Source of the DNA: Capitulum mitella
Lineage: Eukaryota > Arthropoda > Thecostraca > Pollicipedomorpha > Pollicipedidae
DNA: 64,000 bases
Direction: 5' to 3'
NCBI GenBank assembly: GCA_030062745.1
Contig: CP099847.1
Location: 4,526,930-4,590,929 of the forward strand
The translations under genes and the position numbers were made by a program. Each line of letters opens with the position of its first letter. The first letter of the stretch is position 1. This document shows positions 54,401-64,000 of the stretch, in pieces. Under the pieces are notes generated by a model. It ran no database searches. It was given only the letters and a program-made list of their open reading frames with translations, and was not told where the DNA came from.

Positions 54401-57400
54401 TCAACATACCATGTCACCCCACACCCCAGATGCTAAGACCCCTTCTCTGCCCATGAACAGCGCTCACCGAGATTCTGCAGATAGTGGACGATGCGGTCGA
54501 AGCCGTAGAGGCTAGAGTCGGCGCGTCGGCTCTGGCGCAGCAGCATCTCCAGCGCCTTGCGGTGGAACTTGCGCGTCTGGTAGAGGATGATGAGCTCGGC
54601 GTACTTGTGGTCCTTCTTGAGCGCGTGCTCTGTCTCCTCCAGGTGGCAGTGGTTGTCCTTGAGGCGGAGCAGGGACGCCACCAGCGCCGAGTTGGTCTGC
54701 CGGCCAAGAGACGCGGTCACGCCTGAGCCGGCGCCTGGCCGGGGCTGGCGCCGTCTCACAAGACCGCGCCGGGAAACGAACGTTTAGACCCAGAGCTATG
54801 GGAAACTTTCAGGAACACTTTCAGGAGAGAGGTCGCCGGGGCAGAATGAGCGGAAAAACGATTCTGTAAATGCCTAAATACCGGGAGTAACACACAGCTA
54901 CATTGGGTATTAGCCAGGACACGCAAAAACATCTATGACAAAAATATTCATATAAGCGTTAAATAGCGATTCCGAAACAAACGGATTACCCTTGTTTCTG
55001 GTGCCATGACTCACCAGACTCACCCAACATGTGCCAACAAACAACGAGCAGCCAAGGACTCTCCTATCGTCACGGATCGGAACTCGCAATCGCAGATCGC
55101 ACTGACATGTCCCTGGCGCACAGGCCGACCTGAGGGTCCGAGCTCACCTGCAGATAGCACTTGAGCAGCGTCGTGTCGACGATCTGCAGCAGTTGGGAGC
55201 GCGAGCGCACCGTGCCGCTGCCCTCCACGATGGCCATGTTGGAGACGGTGCTGCTGCTGCTGTCCTTCATCAGCTTATTCCGCACCTGCCGCGAGAACGT
55301 CCGCGTCACGAGGCGAAGACCTCCCACAAGTTCCACAACTGACTAGTCTTCCAGTCGGGGCGTACTTCTTAGGCTACGGAGCGGGACGTAAAATACATAC
55401 GTACCAGCACGCGAAATTTCCTGAAACCAGCATCATTTTTGTTGCAGATAAAAAAAGCTGCTTCAGATCTGCGACCTACGGACCAAATATCTAGACGCCC
55501 GACGGCCAAACTCCAACCAAGTCGTCCCCGGCAGTGGACGGGTTTCCGGTAAGCCCTTTCACCATCCAGCAGCCGTCCCTCTTTCGTCCGTTATCCCCCT
55601 CCCTCCCGGGCCAGGGCCAGGCAGGCCGGCACACCCAGGTCAGGCACTACAGCCCCGGGCGGGCCGCGCGGCGCACCTGGGTCAGGTACTCGGCCAGCGC
55701 CAGCAGGCCGTTCTCGATGTCGCGCCCCTGCAGCACGGGCAGGGTGTCCGGATACTCCAGCTGGTTCCAGTACTGCTGCGGCAGCAGGTCCGGGAACAGG
55801 CCGATCACGTGCGACGGGTCTGCGGTGGACCGGACCACTGGTCATGCGGACCGGGCCGTGGTCTGGCCGACCGGACCCTGGTCTGGCAGACCGGACCGTG
55901 GTCTGGCAGACCGGGCCACGGAGAGGCGGCGGAGTGCAGCGACAGCGGGCGAACCGTCCATGTCCTGCCCCATTTTAGCTGACGTGTTCAGATATCGAGC
56001 CCTACTAACACAGGCAACCGAACGTTAGCCGAATCTAATTTAGAGCCCATGAAGTGGCTTCCTGCTGTGCACAAAACTGAAAAAGTCTGGAGAGTGGGCC
56101 TACAAATGGTTGAGCTGTTTCTCACTGATTCAGGGTTACTGCATCAAACGACATCACTTGGCGTGAGCAGGTCACACACTGGCAACTTCAATAACACTAC
56201 CACGCTAAATTGCATTTCCTTACCAGTATTCAAATCTAAAAATATTTCCATGGCTTCCTTGAACTGTTTCTTCGTGAACAAGTCGAAAGCATGCAGGTTC
56301 TGAATGTCCTGAACTTGCTTGATTTTTTCCTCCTCTGGGTCGTCTGCTAGGTTCTAGGGGAAACCGAGATAACAATTAAAGAAGAGTCTAAACATTTCCA
56401 AAGCAAATACAGACAGCATGAAAAAAGGCTACATATAACTTTCTAGGGCACCATCAGAGGGCATCTTCTTTGGTTAGACGATAAATTATAGACATCGGAC
56501 AGGGCAAAACGCAAAGTTCTACCATAAGCAATGGAACGAATAGCTAGTCTTTGCTGCAACAGGCTGATCAAAAAGACCTCTCAGGACATCACATATGGCT
56601 GGTTTTGGCAGCTGAAAACGACACGCTGTCCGCCCGGGAGAGGTCGGCAAGGTCTGCAAGCCGCGCCGCCACCCCGCCACCACTGACCGCCAGCTCCAGC
56701 GCCAGCTGGAACTGCTTCTCCTGCACCAGGCTCTTCACTTGGGCGTTCACCGTGACGGCCTTCAGCAGCCACAGGTGCGACGACGAGGCTATGATGATCT
56801 GGAGAAGGAGGCAGGGGTCATGATGACGTTAAACGTGTGCAGAGGCAGGGTCGTCCGGGAGGCAGTGTGCAGTACTACATCGAAACAATCACAGTGGTAA
56901 CGTTTCGTTTGAAAGTGTACAGGCGCGCATTTGGATATCCATATGCATATCCATATGACTCGATTATGCTACATATCATAATTTTTACGCCACTTCAGGA
57001 ACCAATGGGCCACAATCATGACGCCATGACGTGCGAATGCCAACGTCTGAGTACTAAGTCACCAGAAAACTAAAATACTGGTCGTCTGAACAAACTGGGG
57101 TGCCAAGAGCAGCCCAGCCACGAGCACTAGGCAACGTAGCACATAATACAGCCTAAATTAATGTAATGCGCCCTACTGAAAAGTCAGCACGCAGCCTAGT
57201 TAACCTTAGTCGGACAAAGAAGCCCCTGACCACGCAGCCCAGCTCACCTGTCCGGCAGAGATCAGCTCACCTGTCCGGCAGAGATCAGCTCACCCGTCCG
57301 GCAGAGATCAGCTCACCTGTCCGGCAGAGATCAGCTCACCTGTCCGGCAGAGATCCGCGTGACGAAGCGCGGTGCGGGCCACGGGATGGTCTGGATGAGA

Positions 57401-60400
57401 AGCAGCGGCTCGATCGCCCGCACCTCCACGTGCGAGGGGCAGAGCGCGATCAGGTACGGAGCGTCGTACACTGCAAACCACCGGTTCGTCAGAGCCGTGC
57501 ACGTCGTTCCTCCAAACGTGACGGACGGAGCGCGAATAGGTGGGGAACGCGGCACACCGCATACAGACGGCCACTGAACCAATCCGCGAGTAGGGGCTAA
57601 CTCAACTGGACCAGCTCAGCGTAACTGCTGCTTCGTTCTCCCCCGCACCAGCAGCGACCAGCGACACCAGCGACCCGAACGACGAGCAGACCGGCCCGCA
57701 GGCGCGTGCTGGAGATCTCGAGACACGCCGCGGTCCGGCGGGCCGGGGTGTCACGCAGGGGAACTCACGCAGCGCGTGCGGCACCTCGGACCACGTGACG
57801 GCCAGCTTCTGCGCGGGCATGCCGTCGCCGTCGATGAAGATGGTCTGCTGGTCGCGCAGCAGCGCCAATCGTCCGTCGCCCAGGTGCACGATGTTGGGCT
57901 CTCCCGATTTGCCCGTGGGGAAGAGTTCGCGCTCCTCGCCCGACAGCTGGCGGCCAATTAGCGCGTCAGGCGGGAGCCGACAACCAATCAGAAGGCCAAT
58001 CAGCGCGTCAGGTGGGCGCCGACAACCAATCAAACGACAAGATTTTATCAGACTGATCAGGACAGAATTCAGAAGCACAAACCGCAAGAACTAAGTCACC
58101 AGTTCGTACGTGCTTGTGCATCGCACAGCCCACCGGTCCCCGCGCCAATCACGCAAGTAATCCCCACTGGACAACTGCAAGTCTCGTAACGATTTGACAC
58201 GATACCATTACAGTTAATTAACATGCACCATTCGTTACAAGCCACATCATGGAAGACGATGGCAAGGCCAAAGTCAGGAGCCCAAATTTGGCTGACACTA
58301 AGAGAAGCTGACACATATGAATTCAGAAAATACCATCCTGACATAATCAGTCGACTGCACTCAAAACGCACGAATGAGGCCTAAATCCAACCAGAGCGAG
58401 ACCTAGGATGGTACAGTTTCGTTACTCTGAGAGCAAGACACGTGACAGTACCATGCACGATAACAACAAATGCCATCCCATGCACGACAACAACAAATGC
58501 CATCAATATTCAAACATCCTAGTCCCTGAAATTGTAATATTCAATCACGCATTCTCCCCAGTGTGGAGAAAAGGAGCGCGGCCGACGGTAGCAGAATCGC
58601 ACACCGACAGTCTGGGCACGGGCGGCGCCCCAGCCCAGGCGCTGCGAAGGGCCCGGCCGGCGCTCCGACCTTGAGCAGGAAATAGTCGCTGCGCAGGCCG
58701 ACGCAGATGGCGTTGCGGTTCCAGGCCAGCGTGCGCGGTACGTCCGGCACGGCCAGGTCCGACATCAGCTCGTGGAACTCGCGGTTCTTCCAGTAGTACA
58801 GCTGCAGTTTCCGCTTCACGGCCACGCAGAGGCGCACGACCAGCGACTGGTCGCCCGTCAGGCTGGTCTGCCGCTGCCGGGAGGAGGGGGGGGGGAGTCG
58901 GCTGAGGGTTAACCGGGCGGACGGCCGGGGCAGGGGAGATTGGCTCTGACCTCGGGAAGCGACACAGTTTGGTCCTTCAACCCAAATTGTGTTTTCAAAT
59001 GATTGATTGCATCCTGAACAACATTTCCGCAATGCTTATGCCGTTAATGACGGGATTCCAACGAGTGAGTGTGACTTTTCATGATGAGGTAATACGGTTT
59101 AACACGTGACATAATGTCACCTGTAACATTTTATTGGAATTATCCTACAACAAGCCTCATGAGCCTTTTACACTGTAGTCGTCTGTGAAATGGTAAGACC
59201 AACATGGAGGACATACCTGAATATCAACTTTGAACATCGACGCTCCCTTTGTTCTTGGGATTGATGTGAACAGGTGGAAGTCAAATGATCCAAGATCATG
59301 TGCAGTGACCAAGTTGTCTGAAAAATTATGGAGCAATGAATAATACTGATCTCATATTCTTGCCTTATCCTGGGAGAAGATGCACAATCTGTTTGTTATT
59401 GACTAATCTTTCATTATTTCAACAAGGCAAAAGGTATGCAACCAGTCTTAACCCAAGTCACTGGGCAAGAGGTGTGTGATTCTCTAGATCTAATTCACCA
59501 CTTATGAAATAAGACTTGTGTAGCATGACCTAACCATATCAGCCATTGAAAAGCTGATTGTTCACATGGTTAGAAGTACTTCAAGAGCTTCTGTGAATGG
59601 AAAATTACACTCCCACAGCATGAAATTTGCCACATCTTCTACAGTTACAGCCATAGCCTATGAATCAATGACTGCTTTAAAACCTGACCAAGCCAGTGAA
59701 GGAATTCTGGGCTGTTCTATACTGGTCAGTCAAGATACTTGGTACCTGAATGTATGGACCAGATGATATATTTGAAATGAAGATTATGCATTAAAAGTGC
59801 ACGACCAATTTTGCAAGGAACAAATTGCATTTGCAATCATTATATTACATGTTTGATGCAATGCATACAACAACTTACTGATTAATGTACTTTGTTTTGG
59901 AAGGTTTAGTTAAAGCTTCATCCTCAGTGGAACAGACTATGCAAAACTTATGTTAGAACTGCTTATGTCTTATGTGCCACACCACAGTTCAGCAGCATTA
60001 AAGCCTTTGCCAGTCCAGATCAACTGTGCAGCATCAAAACACTCACACCCTGGAAATGCAAACTATTGTCCATCTTCAACTTGCCAAGTGCTACCTGGGC
60101 TCAGTGGAATCAGGTCACACATTTTAGAGCATAAGGTGAAGTGGCAACATACCAATTGCCTTATATGGATGCCAAGAAAGCCTGTTCACTCACGGATAGT
60201 GTTTTGTCTCCCATGGACTACACAATCAGCTGTTATTAAAAAAAAACAGACAGTACAGTGTGTAGTAGTAAAGCTGGTGCAGGTAAGGAAAGTATGGTAG
60301 GGACCTGTAGCAAAACGACCTACCATTAGCTCAAAGAGAAAACCATGCCCCCAACCCACCAGATAAGCAAATGAGGGTTTGGTATTCTTGCAGGACATCC

Positions 60401-62083
60401 ACTTGGACAACTGGCTTCTTGGAGAAGTTTTTGTTAGACCTGAGCAGGGTGACATCACATCGGCTTGGCCTGGAGCTTGGTTTCACAGCATACAGAAGAA
60501 GATGACCTTGCTTGGTGCCCACAGCCACTTTGTCATCTGAAATTGGACATGTGTGTCAGATGTCAGATGTCAGATATCATATGTCAGAATGATGATCACA
60601 GTTCACATGGATAGGACAGAAGACAAGAACACTGGATATTTCAAGCATTGCATTACAATGTTAGTTTTACCTAGTCCCCAACCAAATAATTCACACATCA
60701 TTTCCATGGGTTCCACCCTGGGAGGGACAGGAGATGCATCTCCTCCAACCAACCAACTGGGGGACTATGCCCCTGAATAACTATGAAAGGGAGACTAATA
60801 TTTATATACAAAAGGCTTATGCTGGGTTTAGTAGATATTACAAAAAAGCCCACTTAATTTGGCATTTTTTCTCTCTGTTATTAAATGTGTCAGTACATGG
60901 TATTATATATAGATATTCAAAAATGATGGATGAGTCAGGAATAAGCATGGGCATCTGCATACTAGCACTTGCATGATGGCTACAGGATCAGAATGGATAT
61001 GACACATCTTCACTATGAATGTACTTGCATTTTGTGTGTTCTGGGATACTAATCTATTACAATGCTGTGCAATACACAAACCTGCACTCTTATTTTCATA
61101 TAATATGCTCAAGGTGGAACAGGAAGGCACTGATGAAGCCAAGGGTGGGTTTCAGGGTAATCTATGAGATGGCATCACCTCACCATCCAAGATCACTGCA
61201 TTTAGTGGCTTCTTCAAATGTCATTGGTAGTGTCATTGTCAGGTGATATTATCCTTTTGTGAGGTGAAACCAACTAGTGTAATATTGACTAGTGATCCTG
61301 TCTCCCAGCAGTCCCAGGGTTTTAACACTCACCATGCAAGATATTGCATAGTGAATAATGAGCTGAAAATTAGAGCTTGCATCACTCCCAGATTCTAACT
61401 AGGGCAGATCTGGGTGAGATCTTGTTCAGCACTAGTGGAAAGGGTCAGCATTTTGGAACAGACATTCAAGATCTGGGGAGGCTCTTGGCATTTTATGGTA
61501 AAATTTAACTGTGTGATGTTCCAAGCCCCCCCCCCCCACTACAACATACAGGCAAATGGTCATTTTTCCCTCCCCCAAACACATGACTATTACTACACAA
61601 CCAGTCTTCAAGTTGCTGGACATTGAACCAATAGCCAGCATCTTCAAACCCCTGGTTGCTAACCACAAACCCCTTCAAACCCCAGTCTGGCTAACCCAAA
61701 CACCATGCTGCTAGATCTGCCCCTGTCTGGGGCCAACTTTGATATAATCCCAATCAAAATGATGTGGCTCCTAACCATTCCTATTTCCAACTACTGGTCA
61801 AACTATGGCATAATGCCCTACCAAATCAGTAACATGATTTAGAGATCATCATTTCTCCCACTGAATTTTGGCCCAAAATTTGTGTACTGAAAAGAGTGAT
61901 GAGTAAGAGGAATATTGTACTAGGGATAGTCCTTGTTTCATTGGTTCCTGTGGTCTTAAACTGCAGGCATAACTCATATGACTCCATTGGCATTACAACA
62001 AACCACTTACCAAAAGTAGCAATGGACTCAATCTGTAGTGGGAGCTTCTCCAAAATAGGTATACATTCATATGCTTCATGCAT
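50666..62083 (-). CDS. VPS39: VPS39 (Vam6) HOPS subunit, 857 residues, 17 exons
   Basis: Exons in transcript order: 62083-62011, 60536-60360, 59317-59217, 58867-58670, 57946-57769, 57470-57340, 56798-56688, 56353-56224, 55819-55677, 55285-55148, 54696-54468, 54003-53831, 53542-53353, 52902-52754, 52188-52039, 51444-51215, 50738-50666. Every junction is GT/AG and in phase. The N-terminal CNH domain (1 to about 290) contains ILEKLPLQIES, VAVGTKQGHLLLY, AVKRKLQLYYWK and ELFPTGK. LLQIVDTTLLKCYL and NHCHLEETEHALKK mark the Vps39_1 region and clathrin-repeat helices; ERAILLGRLGRHEQAL follows. The end has the zinc-binding pair CPVC (823-826) and HYAC (846-849). Known: Vps39 is a HOPS subunit that tethers Rab7-positive late endosomes and lysosomes and pairs with Vps11. 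Length matches animal orthologues (about 875-886), and nothing essential is missing. Confidence 0.97.
55828..55928 (-). repeat. 20-bp minisatellite upstream of VPS39 exon 9 acceptor
   Basis: About four to five units of GACCGGACC(C/G)TGGTCTGGCA (plus strand) abut the exon 9 acceptor at 55819. On the transcribed strand the inner units read TCTGCCAG/ACC, resembling the real GCAG/ACC junction. Confidence 0.85.
57239..57353 (-). repeat. Five 23-bp units, each with a VPS39 exon 6 donor
   Basis: TCAGCTCACCTGTCCGGCAGAGA repeated five times without gaps (one T-to-C change in the third), 115 bp in all. On the transcribed strand each unit reads GGACAG/GTGAGCTG. The first in transcript order (57340) gives the correct phase; four identical or near-identical donors follow every 23 bp. 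Confidence 0.95.
57952..58035 (-). repeat. Two 42-bp units upstream of VPS39 exon 5 acceptor
   Basis: GGCCAAT(T/C)AGCGCGTCAGG... is duplicated at 57952 and 57994. The first unit ends 6 bp from the acceptor at 57946-57948, so the duplication covers the polypyrimidine/branch region. Confidence 0.85.
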
Positions 62084-62170
62084 TGTGAAAGTCAAATGAG
62101 ATGTAACACTGAACACTGCAATCAAGCTCTTCCTCGCCCTGGGGACATACCCCACTACAAAGCAATCCAA
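59050..62170. other. CpG-poor block containing VPS39 exons 1-3
   Basis: For example, only three CpG dinucleotides occur between 59881 and 60480, whereas the flanks are CpG-rich. The block starts just after exon 4 and ends just before the presumed promoter. Confidence 0.75.
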
Positions 62171-64000
62171 TCAGAATCTGAAATCGCGTTCCTCTGCATA
62201 ATAACACAAGGCCATAGGCAATGTCAGATCGGCCTTGTATCTAATGCAAGGCCATAACAGCCGAAAGTGCGCTTGGGGCGACCTCAGCTCTTCAGAAATG
62301 ATGTAGCAATAAAATATCTCTCGTTTCTGATCGTGCTTCGTGCTAAGTTTTTCCGTGCAGCCTGACTGTCTCAAACGCTTCCGGTGGACTTATTCTACCC
62401 ATTTCTACTTGGAGTAAATTGGTCAGTTTCCCATGCTTTTCTCATAGTATTTTTTGTTAATTGTCCATAACTCCGTTACCCCAGGGGCGGTGTACATCTA
62501 CTAGTGCACAGTATGATCTAATCCGTAGAATATTGGATACAGATGTGGCGTCCTAGAGACGTTTACATTACTGTAGCATGTTCTAGCAAATACACAGACC
62601 ACTGACTGAAGCCCGACGAGACACAAGACTTGACCCAAGATTTTGGATACCTGAGCTCAAGAGGCTGCGTGTCCTAACTCACAAACAAACAAACAACCTA
62701 GCAAATACACAGTGTTCTTGTGAATTTCTCTCATACTAGATTGTGCGAGAATGGTTTAGTTTCTCGACGGCGCCTCAATCAGAGAAGACACCGAAGCTGC
62801 CGGACGGACCGACGCGCATAACGGGCCTCCGCCCCACCAGTCGCGCCGGCCGAGACGGTCGCCCGATGCGCTTCCTACGCATCTCCCACGCGGCCACCCG
62901 ATAAGCTTCCTATTCATCTCCCGCGCGGAAGCTGGCCGGGGACTAATGACACGGTTTATCGCATAATGAAGCGCGCGCCACCGCCTCCCGACCCATTTAG
63001 GCCGCCGAGGTCGGGTCGACGCGGCTTCAGCAAGTAGGCTACGGGGAGGTGGGCCGGTGGCTGAGAGGGTGTTTCATCGCGTAATGCACAATTGTGCACG
63101 GTAATCTACGCCGTGCACGGTGCGCGGCGCCCGCGGCATCATGGGGCCACTGACCGAAAACTACTCGACAGTCACTGAGTCATTTGAATCTGAAGGGTCG
63201 CGACAAGGTGACATTATCTTAAAGGGGAGGCGAATTCACACAGCACTGCGCCGGCTCTAGAAGGCTGCTCAACAAAACGGCAGCTCAGAAACATAGACGC
63301 CATGTCACAACAGCAGCCACAAGACCGTGAGTGCGATCGGGCCGACCAACTACAACCGCGTTATGCAATCGAACCGTTGCAAATGCAATCAGAGCTCGAA
63401 CAAGTATCACGACCGGTGTGCAGCGGGAGCCGCTGCCTGTGCAACTTGAGTCCCAGGCAATAGCGCAATCCACCGTTAGTAACAAGACAGAGTAGTTCGT
63501 GACGGCAGCCAGGGCGTGGTGATATCGGCCAGACAATAGTGGAGGACCGTATTCTTTTTCGGGTGCGTGAGCACCCCTAATGGTAAAAAATGCACCCCCG
63601 TTGGCACCAAAAGCACGCTCAGTCTTAAATGGCAATTTTCTAGTAACCAGCATGGTACGAAAAGCGTTAAAATTGTTCATTATCGCGCTTAATTATCACA
63701 GAAATCGTCATTTGTGGACTAGCATACGGTAAAACTTCGGCAACAGCGAAAAACAACACAATTTCCAAACTTCATACGCCAAAAGCATGTATAAATTTTA
63801 CCACTACTTGATTATATGGGTCCAAAATTTACTCTTGAGAGCAAACAATAACGCATGAGAAGTGCAAAACCAATACACCAGAATACGTGCGACGGCCTTC
63901 AGAAGGCGCACATCCGGGGTGGGAGGCAATTTGGTGGTCGTCCAAAAATGGTCTGAGAATGGTAAAGAATGGTCCCCTTCACCGTCTCCGGCAAAATGGA
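62084..64000. other. VPS39 upstream region; no further gene recognised
   Basis: The VPS39 5' untranslated region and promoter should begin around 62084-62400, where CpG content returns to normal. 62750-63150 is GC-rich. A minus-strand ORF at 63285-63680 has no recognisable domain. Confidence 0.45.

Larger units (their letters stand above)
55677..62083 (-). other. VPS39: VPS39 CNH domain and early helical exons (1-9)
   Basis: Exons 1-6 code the citron-homology beta-propeller (residues 1-286). Exons 7-9 begin the helical repeats (SLVQEKQFQLALELA; IKQVQDIQNLHAF; GLFPDLLPQQYWNQLEYPD). Exons 1-3 lie in a CpG-poor block (59.05-62.17 kb), and exons 4-9 in GC-rich DNA. Confidence 0.92.

Noticed and set aside
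57239-57353. CRISPR-like array
   Set aside because: Units are directly adjacent with no spacers; this is a tandem repeat in a eukaryotic gene.

Overview
This is eukaryotic, intron-bearing DNA, most likely from an arthropod and possibly a crustacean. Three things support that: two interstitial blocks of TTAGG (the arthropod telomere motif), animal genes with GT/AG introns, and large amounts of non-autonomous DNA transposons, minisatellites and microsatellites. Nothing in the window fixes the species.

Layout. 1-7920: repeats only (a TTAA-flanked element cut by the window edge, a 1.9-kb GGGGCC-minisatellite element, a 400-bp poly-T tract, a tRNA-like SINE head, a small element carrying microsatellites). 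7943-9672 (+): a gene for a protein with three pairs of CCCH zinc fingers like those of ZAP/PARP12, then a coiled coil, then a RING finger. The reading frame shifts twice, so it is either a recent pseudogene or a misassembled gene. 10.5-21.8 kb: repeat-rich, including a 2-kb foldback element nested in another transposon. 21806-33838 (+): a nine-exon gene for a 768-residue secreted protein with a Glu/Pro/Gln-rich N-terminus and three cystatin domains, of which only the first keeps an intact QxVxG loop. 34.9-42.9 kb: nested TTAA-type transposons and a minisatellite. 44376-46429 (-): a four-exon gene for a classical 129-residue secreted cystatin. 49059-49496 (+): an intronless homologue of human C15orf61. 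50666-62083 (-): a complete 17-exon VPS39 gene (HOPS subunit, 857 residues). 62.1-64 kb: VPS39 upstream region.

The two cystatin genes share the intron just before the VxG part of the inhibitory loop, so they are related. VPS39 and C15orf61 are convergent, with likely polyadenylation signals about 240 bp apart. All VPS39 and cystatin exon joins were chosen by splice consensus plus phase, and every join keeps the reading frame.

Most unusual features: (1) at seven exon edges in two unrelated genes the splice site or its immediate flank has been expanded into a minisatellite, usually carrying extra copies of the donor or acceptor; (2) a ladder of nested transposons, with one occupied/empty-site pair that shows a TTAA target; (3) the ZAP-like CCCH plus RING architecture.
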